A stretch of 64,000 nucleotides of DNA from an uncultured Clostridia bacterium (GTDB taxonomy: Bacteria; Bacillota; Clostridia; Oscillospirales; Acutalibacteraceae). This document shows positions 35,944-43,872 of this stretch, piece after piece. The stretch is from contig CANQDR010000003.1 in NCBI GenBank assembly GCA_947593615.1, positions 26,690 to 90,689 of the forward strand, read 5' to 3'. How positions within the stretch are numbered: position 1 is the first letter of the stretch; each line of letters begins with the position of its first letter. The translations under genes were made by a program, and so were the position numbers. The notes under the pieces were generated by a model, which saw nothing but the letters and a program-made list of their open reading frames with translations, had not been told where the DNA came from and made no database searches.

Positions 35944-35979
35944 GTAAAAAAGCTGCCCTAAAGGCAGTTTTTTTACTGT
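35941..35979. terminator. Orphan hairpin terminator between divergent genes
   Basis: ACAGTAAAAAA and CTGCC pair with GGCAG and TTTTTTACTGT, forming a long stem. It lies between two genes reading away from each other, so no gene obviously needs it. It adjoins the dispersed repeat. Confidence 0.75.
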
Positions 35980-36300
35980 AGAAAACTAATGATTTTAAAT
36001 TCAATATATAATGATGTGTCAATTTATAATTTTAATTTTTAGGAAGAATGTTATTTCAACATTAGTTAATTTGATTTTTGATTTTTCAAAATGTGCATTA
36101 AAAAGCAAAATTATCTTTTTTATGTTGCATTTTTAAATAAAACAATGTATAATATTGTCTAATAAGATATATTTTAATATTATTTTTTAGTTCATAGTTA
36201 TTATGATGTACTGAGTGATGATAATAAACATATTACTACACAGAAGAAAATAAATAGCAAAATATTTTATTAAATCAATAATCGGACAGGAGGATTTTAT

Positions 36301-37047
36301 ATGAAAAGATATTTTAAATCAATTATAAGTTTGTTGCTTATTTTAATGTTGACTTTCTGTACGGTAATATACGCTAATGCAGAAACCTTGCCTTTGTTTG
36401 GTGATATTAATACTGACGGAGAAGTTAATATAATGGACGCTACCGAAATAAGCAAATATTTAGTTGATAACGCTGCTTTTTCCGAGAAACAGCGTTCTGT
36501 TGCAGATTTTAACGGGGACAGAATAATTGATATAAAAGATTCTACAGACATTCAGAAAATGATTGCAAGTCAAGACTACAAATATGCTCACGAGTCATAT
36601 GAAACAGAATATTCTGATTTTTTGAGTGATAACCTTGATCCGATAAAATATACAGTTGATAAAAATGAAACAGCTCTTACTTCTAATCCCAAATTGTATG
36701 TTGGGGAGTTGCAAGGCAGATTGACAACTGTATTTAAAACTTATGACGAATACAGCAGATTTTTTGGCGAAAGATTTGACGAATATAATGAAGCCTTTTT
36801 TGAAAAAAACGCATTGATTTTTGTTTACAGAAGTTATATGAATGTGTCAACGAAATATACTGTTGATAATGTCTATGTAAATGATAATGTGCTTTATCTC
36901 GAAGGTACAAAATGGGAATCAAGTGATTTGCATGAAGATATGCTTGCTTATTGGAATCAGTTTATTGTTGTTGATAAATCAAGTGTAAAAGATATAAATA
37001 AAATCTGTATAAAAGAGAGTTGCAAAAATTACTCATTATTACCATAA
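36301..37047 (+). CDS. Secreted protein with N-terminal dockerin
   Basis: A 248-residue secreted protein. A signal peptide (SIISLLLILMLTFCTVIYANA) leads directly into a type I dockerin (about 32-93) with two complete calcium loops, GDINTDGEVNIMDATEISKY and ADFNGDRIIDIKDSTDIQKM. The remaining 150 residues form one domain (LYVGELQGRLTTVFKTYDEY, FFEKNALIFVYRSYMN, WNQFIVVDKSSV). They vaguely resemble PrcB_C-type domains, but this is uncertain. An N-terminal dockerin is less common than a C-terminal one. It would bind a cohesin scaffold on the cell surface. The start follows a strong GGAGG. Confidence 0.8.
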   Translation: MKRYFKSIISLLLILMLTFCTVIYANAETLPLFGDINTDGEVNIMDATEISKYLVDNAAFSEKQRSVADFNGDRIIDIKDSTDIQKMIASQDYKYAHESYETEYSDFLSDNLDPIKYTVDKNETALTSNPKLYVGELQGRLTTVFKTYDEYSRFFGERFDEYNEAFFEKNALIFVYRSYMNVSTKYTVDNVYVNDNVLYLEGTKWESSDLHEDMLAYWNQFIVVDKSSVKDINKICIKESCKNYSLLP

Positions 37048-37084
37048 TTAAGAACTAAATTTTAAATAAATATATTTATATTTA

Positions 37085-37118
37085 AAACCCGTATTTTCTA
37101 CATAGAAAATACGGGTTT
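37085..37118. terminator. Bidirectional terminator
   Basis: AAACCCGTATTTTCTA pairs with TAGAAAATACGGGTTT between the dockerin gene (plus) and the TIGR04086 gene (minus). Confidence 0.85.
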
Positions 37119-37132
37119 AGTTATAGTTTTAA

Positions 37133-37525
37133 TTACTTTATATGTATTTTTTCTTTTCTTCTCAAACCTGCAATTCCTCCGACGCCTCCGAAAATAAGGG
37201 TCGCAATAAGCTTAATCAAAGTGAAAACGGTAACAGAATCATTGCTTTTAATAAGTCCGATAATTGTAACAAGCAAAAAGATTGCAAATCCCGTTATCAA
37301 TCCTGCAATAAGTCCGGCTGACTTTGTAATTCTTGTAGTAATTACTCCGCCGAAGAAAGCACCTATGGCAAGCATTGCGATCATAATATAATTAGTCAAA
37401 TCTGTAGGAAGAAGCCCTGACGTAAGTATTATGATCGAAAAAATGCAGGTAAGTATAACGGTAATCAGCATTCCGCATACGGTACCGAAAATTACGGCTT
37501 TTGCAAGAAGTTTTTTGTCAGTCAT
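37133..37525 (-). CDS. TIGR04086 family membrane protein
   Basis: A 130-residue membrane protein with about four hydrophobic helices (VIFGTVCGMLITVILTCIF, IMIAMLAIGAFFGGVITTRI, AGLITGFAIFLLVTIIGLI, LIKLIATLIFGGVGGIAGL). It matches TIGR04086 in pattern and in position downstream of yajC. The function is unknown. The frame is open much further upstream into yajC, but the ATG at 37525 (MTDKKLLAK) with GGGGGT just before it is the likely start. Genes for the SCIFF peptide and its maturase, often nearby in Clostridia, are not here. Confidence 0.85.
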   Translation of the reverse strand: MTDKKLLAKAVIFGTVCGMLITVILTCIFSIIILTSGLLPTDLTNYIMIAMLAIGAFFGGVITTRITKSAGLIAGLITGFAIFLLVTIIGLIKSNDSVTVFTLIKLIATLIFGGVGGIAGLRRKEKIHIK

Positions 37526-37589
37526 AAAAAATACCCCCGAATATAATCTGTTAAAATTATATTCAGGGAGTTGAAGATAAATTCTTTTA

Positions 37590-38000
37590 TTATTCTTTTG
37601 TAGAAGCTGTCGGCTCAACATCATCTTTTTTCTTTCGTCCGAAAAAGCTTTTCTTTTCCGGCTGAGATGTTGCAGGCTGTTCTTTAACAGTATCAACGGT
37701 TGAAATACACCATTTTTTAAATTTCATTTTTACTCTGTCAGAGCCTGTTTCAACGATAATAGCATCCTCATCATCTTTTATAGCAACTACTCTTCCCATA
37801 ATACCGCCGATTGTAGTAATTTCATCACCGATTTCAAGTGAATTTCGCAGTTCAGCCTCTTCTTTTTTCTTTTTTGAGTTAGGTCTGATTAAAAAGAAAT
37901 AGAGAGCGGCGAAAATTGCGACATAAATTAAAATCATTGGCCATAAACCGTTTATTCCCAGATTGGTGTTTGCGGCAAGTTTTGGTATAAAGTTTGTCAT
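37590..38000 (-). CDS. yajC: Preprotein translocase subunit YajC
   Basis: A 136-residue single-span inner membrane protein associated with SecDF. One TM helix (WPMILIYVAIFAALYFFLI) precedes IRPNSKKKKEEAEL and a soluble domain with LEIGDEITTIGGIMGRVVAI, the family signature. The C-terminal tail is charged and longer than usual. AAAGGA serves the ATG at 38000 (MTNFIPK) rather than the upstream ATG at 38018. It lies downstream of tgt, the usual order in Firmicutes. Confidence 0.93.
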   Translation of the reverse strand: MTNFIPKLAANTNLGINGLWPMILIYVAIFAALYFFLIRPNSKKKKEEAELRNSLEIGDEITTIGGIMGRVVAIKDDEDAIIVETGSDRVKMKFKKWCISTVDTVKEQPATSQPEKKSFFGRKKKDDVEPTASTKE

Positions 38001-38153
38001 ATTTTTCATTCCTTTCATACAATATACTGATTATATCAGTTTTAAATTAATCTTGCAAGGCATTTTATAAAATTTTCATTATTACTTCAAAATTACCCTT
38101 TTATTGCGATAAAATACGTATTTTTGAGTATGTTTGTTCTTTTTAAATACGTA

Positions 38154-39284
38154 CTAAATTCTTACTCCGAGAATATTTCGGTATTTGTTATAAAATTCGG
38201 TAAAAGTTCCGTTATCAAGCTGTTGTCTGATAATTTCCATAAAATTATTGTAAAAATACAGATTGTGTATAACTGCAAGGCGCATGCCAAGCATTTCACC
38301 GCTTTTAAGAAGATGTCTGACATATGCTCTTGAAAAGTTTTTACACACGGGGCATTCACATTGCTGGTCAATAGGACTTTCGTCTGTCTCATATTTAGCG
38401 TTGTTTAAATTTCTTACGCCCTCCCAAGTGAAAAGCTGACCGTGACGTGCATTGCGGCTCGGAATTACACAGTCAAACAAATCAACTCCTCTTGCTACGC
38501 TTTCAAGAATGTTGACAGGAGTTCCCACTCCCATAAGATATCGTATTTTATCTTTTGGGGCATGAGGCTCAACCGTTTCAATGATTTCATACATTGTTTC
38601 GGCAGGCTCGCCTACAGCAAGACCGCCGATAGCATAGCCGTCAAGGTTAAGCTCGGCAATTTCTTTCATATGCTCAGTACGCAAATCCTTATAGATACCG
38701 CCCTGATTAATTGCGAAAAGCATTTGATTTTTGTTAATCGTATTCTCAAGAGAATTAAGTCTGTTCATTTCGGCTATACATCTTTTAAGCCATCTTGTGG
38801 TTCTTTGCACGCTTTCCTTAGTATAATCGTAAGGAGAGGGGTTTTCTACACACTCGTCAAAAGCCATAGCGATTGTAGAAGCGAGGTTTGACTGGATTTG
38901 CATACTTTCCTCAGGTCCCATAAAGATTTTTCGTCCGTCTATATGTGAATTAAAATAAACGCCTTCTTCTTTTATGTTCCTTAGTTTTGCAAGTGAAAAA
39001 ACCTGAAATCCACCGCTGTCGGTAAGAATAGGACCGTCCCACCGCGTGAATTTGTGCAGACCTCCCAACATTTTCACTTTTGTGTCGCCCGGTCTGAGAT
39101 GAAGATGATATGTATTGCAGAGCTGAACCTGACATTTTATTTTTTTTAAGTCAAGAGCAGATACTCCGCCCTTAATTGCTCCACAGGTGGCAACGTTCAT
39201 AAATGCAGGCGTTTGAATAGTGCCGTGAGGTGTGACAAACTCGCCTCTGCGCGCATTAAGTTCATTATTAATAATTTTGAACAT
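38154..39284 (-). CDS. tgt: tRNA-guanine transglycosylase
   Basis: A 376-residue enzyme exchanging guanine-34 for preQ1 in tRNAs with GUN anticodons, a step towards queuosine. Seen are TPAFMNVATCGAIKGG, LTDSGGFQVFSLAKLR with the catalytic Asp, DGYAIGGLAVGEPAE, the nucleophile region RGVDLFDCVIPSRNARHGQL and the zinc site (CECPVC, later H in AVIHNLYFY). AGGAGG precedes the ATG. It starts 8 bp after queA, which acts on its product in tRNA. Confidence 0.97.
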   Translation of the reverse strand: MFKIINNELNARRGEFVTPHGTIQTPAFMNVATCGAIKGGVSALDLKKIKCQVQLCNTYHLHLRPGDTKVKMLGGLHKFTRWDGPILTDSGGFQVFSLAKLRNIKEEGVYFNSHIDGRKIFMGPEESMQIQSNLASTIAMAFDECVENPSPYDYTKESVQRTTRWLKRCIAEMNRLNSLENTINKNQMLFAINQGGIYKDLRTEHMKEIAELNLDGYAIGGLAVGEPAETMYEIIETVEPHAPKDKIRYLMGVGTPVNILESVARGVDLFDCVIPSRNARHGQLFTWEGVRNLNNAKYETDESPIDQQCECPVCKNFSRAYVRHLLKSGEMLGMRLAVIHNLYFYNNFMEIIRQQLDNGTFTEFYNKYRNILGVRI

Positions 39285-39292
39285 ATTTCCTC

Positions 39293-40318
39293 CTAAGAAA
39301 TAAGCATTGCGTCGCCAAAAGAGAAAAATCTGTATTTTTCGTCAACTGCGGCTTTATATGCGTTCATAATATTGTCATATCCTGCAAAAGCGGAAACAAG
39401 CATAATCAATGTGCTTTCCGGCAAATGAAAATTGGTTATAAGCCCGTCAAGGACCTTGAATTCATATCCGGGATAAATAAATATATCCGTAAATCCGCTG
39501 CAAGGTTTTATCTTACCGTAAAAGCTTGCAACACTTTCAAGAGTTCTGCAAGATGTTGTGCCTACTGCAATAACTCTTTTGCCTTTTTTCTTTGTCTGTT
39601 TAATGAGTTCGGCAGTTTCCGGAGGTATTTCGTAGTGCTCGCTGTGCATTTTATGTTTTGTTACATCATCAACCTTTACGGGACGAAATGTGCCTAATCC
39701 CACATGCAAAGTAACATATGCAATGTTTACACCTTTGGCTTTTATTTTATCCATAAGCTCGTTCGTGAAGTGGAGTCCTGCTGTCGGCGCGGCGGCAGAA
39801 CCCAATTCATGGCTGTAAACGGTCTGATATCTTTCCTTGTCCTTTAGTTCTTCGGTAATGTAAGGGGGAAGAGGCATTTGACCTATTTTATCAAGCGCAG
39901 AAAAAAAGTTTTCGTCGCAGTCAAAATCAACAATCCTGTTGCCGTCGTCCTTAACCTCGGCAACAGTTGCTCTTAAAATTCCGTCGCCAAAGCTGAATTC
40001 AGTGCCTTCTCTTGCTTTTTTGCCGGGTTTACATAGAGTTTCCCATCTGTTATCGCTGATTTGTTTAAGCAGTAAAAACTCGACGCGCGCGCCTGTTTCT
40101 GCTTTTGTTCCGTAAATTCTTGCAGGAAGAACCCTTGAGTCGTTAGCAACGAGCAGATCTCCGGGATTAAGATAATCAATAATATCGTAAAAATGTTTAT
40201 GTTCAATTTTTCCGCTGATTTTGTCCATAACAAGCAGACGTGAACTGTCACGCGGTTCAACAGGAGTTTGGGCAATCAGCTCTTTAGGTAAGTCATAATA
40301 AAAGTCACTTGTATTCAT
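39293..40318 (-). CDS. queA: S-adenosylmethionine:tRNA ribosyltransferase-isomerase
   Basis: A 341-residue enzyme adding the SAM ribose to preQ1 in tRNA to make epoxyqueuosine. It begins with [20 protein letters not shown] and carries [49 protein letters not shown] and [19 protein letters not shown]. The frame reaches a GTG at 40330, but TGAGGA fits the ATG at 40318. First gene of queA-tgt-yajC-TIGR04086. Confidence 0.97.
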   Translation of the reverse strand: MNTSDFYYDLPKELIAQTPVEPRDSSRLLVMDKISGKIEHKHFYDIIDYLNPGDLLVANDSRVLPARIYGTKAETGARVEFLLLKQISDNRWETLCKPGKKAREGTEFSFGDGILRATVAEVKDDGNRIVDFDCDENFFSALDKIGQMPLPPYITEELKDKERYQTVYSHELGSAAAPTAGLHFTNELMDKIKAKGVNIAYVTLHVGLGTFRPVKVDDVTKHKMHSEHYEIPPETAELIKQTKKKGKRVIAVGTTSCRTLESVASFYGKIKPCSGFTDIFIYPGYEFKVLDGLITNFHLPESTLIMLVSAFAGYDNIMNAYKAAVDEKYRFFSFGDAMLIS

Positions 40319-40381
40319 ATAAATCCTCACAGCAAAGCAATTAAGAAATAATTAAATTCTCAAACGCATATTTGAAAATAA

Positions 40382-40410
40382 TTGACATTACCAAACTAAA
40401 ATGGTATATT
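40382..40410 (+). promoter_or_regulatory. asd-dapA-dapB promoter
   Basis: TTGACA at 40382-40387 and TATATT at 40405-40410 are spaced 17 bp apart. The untranslated leader is over 120 bases. I saw no lysine riboswitch core in it. Confidence 0.7.
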
Positions 40411-40540
40411 ATAATTTAATAATGGGTAGTATGTGTATTCGGCGAAAACGGTCTTTTTTAACACACTGTTTCTATAATATAATATTTAATCGGATATGGC
40501 AACTGCTTTTTAAAAATTTGTTTAATTCGGAGGAACTATT

Positions 40541-41626
40541 GTGAGAAAGTATAAAGTAGGTATTATAGGAGCAACAGGAATGGTTGGACAGCGTTTTGCT
40601 CTTTTGCTTGAAAATCACCCGTGGTTTGATGTTACCGTACTTGCGGCAAGTGCAAGAAGCGCAGGTAAGAAATACGGCGAAACAGTTGAAGGCAGATGGC
40701 ATATGACAGCCGAACTTCCCGAAAAATATAAGGATATGGTTGTTGTTGACGCAGACAATGTTGAAGAGGTTACTTCAAAAGTTGATTTTTGTTTCTGTGC
40801 TGTTAATATGAAAAAAGATGAAATCAAAGCTCTTGAAGAGAAATATGCCAAGGCTGAATGTCCTATTGTATCTAATAACTCTGCACACCGCTTTACAGAG
40901 GATGTTCCAATGGTAATTCCCGAAATCAATGCAGACCATATAAAAATTATAGAAGCACAGAGAAAACGACTCGGAACAAAAAGAGGTTTTATTGCAGTTA
41001 AGTCAAACTGTTCGCTTCAAAGCTATGTTCCGGCAATCCATCCTCTTAAGGAACTCGGCGTAAACAAAGTTCTTGCCTGCACATATCAGGCTATTTCAGG
41101 CGCAGGAAAAACATTTGAAACCTGGCCGGAGATGATAGATAATGTAATCCCATACATCGGCGGAGAAGAAGAAAAATCCGAAAAAGAGCCGCTTAAAATA
41201 TGGGGAAGAGTTGACGGAGATAAAATTGTAAATACCGATGATATTTCAATCACATCTCAGTGCATAAGAGTTCCTGTTTCCGACGGACACACAGCTGCGG
41301 TATTTATGTCATTTAAAGACGGAGTAAATAAACCGTCGGCAGATGAAATTATCAAAATATGGGAAAACTACAGCGGCAGAGCGCAGGAGCTTAACCTCCC
41401 GAGCGCACCGAAGAATTTCCTGCATTATTTCACGGAATCTGACCGTCCGCAGATAAAATCAGAAAGGAATCTTGAAAACGGTATGGCTGTTTCTGTTGGC
41501 AGACTCAGAGAGGATACTCAGTACGATTATAAATTTGTATGTATGTCACACAACACATTAAGAGGCGCAGCAGGCGGTGCAGTTCTTCTTGCAGAGCTCC
41601 TCTGCGCTGAAGGATATATGGATTAA
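40541..41626 (+). CDS. asd: Aspartate-semialdehyde dehydrogenase
   Basis: A 361-residue NADPH-dependent enzyme reducing aspartyl phosphate to the semialdehyde, the branch point to lysine/DAP, threonine and methionine. VGIIGATGMVGQRFALLLE is the nucleotide loop. Cys157 in KSNCSLQSYVPAIHPL is the nucleophile, and IRVPVSDGHTAAVFMSF holds the catalytic His. Length and these motifs match the archaeal/fungal type rather than the E. coli type. The start is GTG, set by GGAGGAACTATT. dapA follows 15 bp later. Confidence 0.94.
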   Translation: MRKYKVGIIGATGMVGQRFALLLENHPWFDVTVLAASARSAGKKYGETVEGRWHMTAELPEKYKDMVVVDADNVEEVTSKVDFCFCAVNMKKDEIKALEEKYAKAECPIVSNNSAHRFTEDVPMVIPEINADHIKIIEAQRKRLGTKRGFIAVKSNCSLQSYVPAIHPLKELGVNKVLACTYQAISGAGKTFETWPEMIDNVIPYIGGEEEKSEKEPLKIWGRVDGDKIVNTDDISITSQCIRVPVSDGHTAAVFMSFKDGVNKPSADEIIKIWENYSGRAQELNLPSAPKNFLHYFTESDRPQIKSERNLENGMAVSVGRLREDTQYDYKFVCMSHNTLRGAAGGAVLLAELLCAEGYMD

Positions 41627-41641
41627 ATACGGAGGTAAACT

Positions 41642-42544
41642 ATGGCTAATCACATTTTTACAGGTTCGGGCGTTGCAATTATAACGCCTATGAAATCTGA
41701 CGGAAGCGTAAATTATGAAGTTTTGGAACAGCTTCTTGAATTTCATGTAGAGAACGGAACTGACGCTATTATAGCCTGCGGAACTACGGGTGAAGCAGCA
41801 ACACTTTCAGAAAAAGAGCACTGTGAGGTACTTTCTTTTGTAGCCGAGAAAATAAACGGAAGAATTCCGGTTATTGCAGGAACTGGAAGCAACGATACTT
41901 CAACAGCGGTCATGCTTTCCAAATCTGCTCAGGAAACAGGTGCTGACGCTCTTTTATGCGTTACTCCTTACTATAATAAAACATCTCAGGCAGGTCTTGT
42001 AAAGCATTTTAATGTTATTGCAGATGCTGTTGATTTACCATTAATTGTATATAACGTTCCGTCAAGAACAGGCTGCAATATTCAGCCTAAAACCTATCAG
42101 GAATTATGTAAGCATCCGAACATTGCAGCTGCAAAGGAAGCAAGCGGCAATATTTCTCAGGTTGCTTTAATCCGCTCATTATGCGGAGATAATCTTGATA
42201 TTTATTCGGGAAATGACGACCAGACTGTTCCGTTTATGTCACTCGGAGCACTCGGTGTAATTTCAGTATTTGCAAACATATGTCCTGCCGAAATGCACAA
42301 AATATGTCAGCTTTGCCTTGACAATAACTTTGCAGAGGCTCAAAAGGTCAATTTCCATTATCTTGAGCTTATGAATATAATGTTCAGCGATGTTAATCCA
42401 ATTCCGATTAAAACAGCAATGAACCTCTTTGGTTTTGACGCAGGTGAATGCAGACTGCCGCTTGTGCCGATGAGCGTTTCAGGTTATCACGACCTTAAGG
42501 ACTGTCTTGAAAAGTATGATTTACTCGGCAAATATGCCAAATAA
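41642..42544 (+). CDS. dapA: 4-hydroxy-tetrahydrodipicolinate synthase
   Basis: A 300-residue Schiff-base aldolase condensing pyruvate and aspartate semialdehyde. Seen are GVAIITPMKSDGSVNYEVLE, ACGTTGEAATLSEKEH, LLCVTPYYNKTSQAGLVKHF, LIVYNVPSRTGCN with the catalytic Tyr, the Schiff-base Lys in AAAKEASGN and IYSGNDDQTVPFMSLGALGV. It lies between asd, which makes its substrate, and dapB, which uses its product. Confidence 0.96.
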   Translation: MANHIFTGSGVAIITPMKSDGSVNYEVLEQLLEFHVENGTDAIIACGTTGEAATLSEKEHCEVLSFVAEKINGRIPVIAGTGSNDTSTAVMLSKSAQETGADALLCVTPYYNKTSQAGLVKHFNVIADAVDLPLIVYNVPSRTGCNIQPKTYQELCKHPNIAAAKEASGNISQVALIRSLCGDNLDIYSGNDDQTVPFMSLGALGVISVFANICPAEMHKICQLCLDNNFAEAQKVNFHYLELMNIMFSDVNPIPIKTAMNLFGFDAGECRLPLVPMSVSGYHDLKDCLEKYDLLGKYAK

Positions 42545-42574
42545 TCTTTTGTAATGTACAAAGGGGAATGTTAA

Positions 42575-43339
42575 ATGGTTAATATTGCAATAGTTGGCTG
42601 CAATGGGAAAATGGGATACTTTGTTGCCGACGCTGTTTTAAAGCGTGATGACTGTAATGTTATGTTCGGTGTTGACGCTTTCGGTGACAATAAATATGAT
42701 TTTAAAGTTTTTAAAAGTTTTAAGGACATAGATGAAAAACCTGACGTTATGATTGATTTTTCAAATCCCGTTGTTCTTGATGATATGCTTGAATTTGCTC
42801 TTAAAAATTCTGTTCCCTGTGTAATATGCACTACGGGATATTCTGATGAGCAGGTAAAGAAGATAAGAGCCGTTTCAGAAAAGATAGCTGTGTTTTATTC
42901 AGGCAATATGTCGCTTGGAATCAATCTTCTTATCGAACTTACTAAAGAAGCCGCAAAGGTTTTGGGCAACCAGTTTGACATTGAAATAGTTGAAAAACAT
43001 CACAATTTAAAGGTTGATGCTCCAAGCGGAACAGCTCTTATGATTGCCGACGGAATTTCCGAAACACTCAAAGATGAGCCTCAGTATGTTTATGACAGAC
43101 ACTCATACCGCAGAAAGCGCTCTAAAAATGAAATTGGCATACATTCTGTAAGAGGCGGTTCAATTGTGGGAGAACACGAAGTGATTTTTGCAGGTCACGA
43201 TGAGGTCGTTACAATTTCACATCAGGCGCAGTCAAAAGAAGTGTTTGCAGTAGGCTCTGTAAATGCGGCGGTTTTCCTTTCTCAGCAAAAATGCGGAATG
43301 TACAATATGAGCAATCTTCTTTCGGCTAAATTAAAATAA
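42575..43339 (+). CDS. dapB: 4-hydroxy-tetrahydrodipicolinate reductase
   Basis: A 254-residue NAD(P)H reductase of the diaminopimelate pathway. It has N-terminal IVGCNGKMGYFVADAV, MIDFSNPVVLDDML, VICTTGYSDEQ, the catalytic His-Lys motif VEKHHNLKVDAPSGTALM and HSVRGGSIVGEHEVIFAGHD. Last gene of the asd-dapA-dapB operon; a hairpin terminator follows. Later DAP genes are not in the window. Confidence 0.95.
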   Translation: MVNIAIVGCNGKMGYFVADAVLKRDDCNVMFGVDAFGDNKYDFKVFKSFKDIDEKPDVMIDFSNPVVLDDMLEFALKNSVPCVICTTGYSDEQVKKIRAVSEKIAVFYSGNMSLGINLLIELTKEAAKVLGNQFDIEIVEKHHNLKVDAPSGTALMIADGISETLKDEPQYVYDRHSYRRKRSKNEIGIHSVRGGSIVGEHEVIFAGHDEVVTISHQAQSKEVFAVGSVNAAVFLSQQKCGMYNMSNLLSAKLK

Positions 43340-43383
43340 TTATTAAGGTTAGTATGATATTTATTATACTCTCTGAATTTGTT

Positions 43384-43415
43384 AAGCACGACAGACTTTC
43401 TGCCGTGCTTTTTTG
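43384..43415 (+). terminator. Terminator after dapB
   Basis: AAGCACG...CGTGCTT followed by TTTTTG lies 45 bp after the dapB stop. The long dispersed repeat begins two bases after its T-tract. Confidence 0.85.
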
Positions 43416-43416
43416 T

Positions 43417-43565
43417 TGTATAGGAAATTACTTGGTGATTTTCGGGCAAAGAAGGCATCTGATTTGTCAAACCTGTCTGCTCGAATTGTGAGCGGTGTCA
43501 CACCGCCTGCTCGACTTGTGAGCGGCAACACACCGCCTGCACGAATTGTGAGCGGCATCAATCCG
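43417..43565 (+). repeat. Dispersed terminator-associated repeat, best copy
   Basis: It begins TGTATAGGAAATTACTTGG, then a leader (TTTTCGGGCAAAGAAGGCAT), then about 2.8 tandem 30-bp units. Each unit contains AATTGTGAGCGG or CTTGTGAGCGG, and the first two end in CACCGCCTGC. GCGGTGTCACACCGC within a unit is a perfect small palindrome. It matches 35792-35943 over its whole length and 31512-31592 over its first half. No credible protein is encoded. Confidence 0.88.
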
Positions 43566-43644
43566 CTTTTTTGTACCAAGTTTTAAATTTATGTCATAGT
43601 ATGTACTGTAATATATCATAAGAACATTAATGAAGGTGAAAGTT

Positions 43645-43872
43645 ATGGATAACAATTTGATAATGTTTCAAACGGTTACACATGTAATGAAAAGCAGAGA
43701 TCTTTTAAGAAATAATAATATTTTTTCCAGAGTAGTAAGAACACCGATACATCTAAAGAATAGGTCGTGCGGTTACAGTTTATTGGTAAATAATAATTTT
43801 GATTATGCACTTGATATAATTGGAAAAAGCGGTATTCCGGTTGTCGGTACGGCTGCCGTTGATTTCGTATGA
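43645..43872 (+). CDS. DUF3343 protein (putative sulfur/selenium carrier-like)
   Basis: A 75-residue cytosolic protein of DUF3343, a family often paired with class V aminotransferases and selenium or sulfur traffic. Visible are IMFQTVTHVMKSRDLLRN, RVVRTPIHLKNRSCGYSLLV with one conserved Cys, and SGIPVVGTAAVDFV. The first in-frame ATG is at 43630, but GAAGGTGA points to the ATG at 43645. Its stop overlaps the start of the next gene by four bases, so the pair is translationally coupled. Confidence 0.8.
   Translation: MDNNLIMFQTVTHVMKSRDLLRNNNIFSRVVRTPIHLKNRSCGYSLLVNNNFDYALDIIGKSGIPVVGTAAVDFV

Noticed and set aside
37048..37132. SCIFF peptide gene (scfA) next to TIGR04086
   Set aside because: This location is common in Clostridia, but only a terminator is present and no Cys-rich short ORF is found.
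40411..40540. Riboswitch in the asd leader
   Set aside because: The leader is long and has partial hairpins, but I could not identify a lysine riboswitch core or a T-box.
43488..43500. lac-operator-like half site (AATTGTGAGCGG) in the repeat
   Set aside because: It matches only half of lacO, recurs because the 30-bp unit recurs, and there is no LacI-type regulator or sugar gene nearby. Chance resemblance is the simpler reading.
43486..43565. Tandem 30-bp units as a CRISPR array
   Set aside because: The units abut without unique spacers, there are under three of them, and no cas genes are present.
43382..43579. Minus-strand 65-residue ORF across the dispersed repeat, and a similar ORF at 35807-36022
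   Set aside because: The repetitive translation (PLTIRAGGV and similar) is just the read-through of the 30-bp units. The reading frame differs between the copies and no ribosome-binding site is evident.
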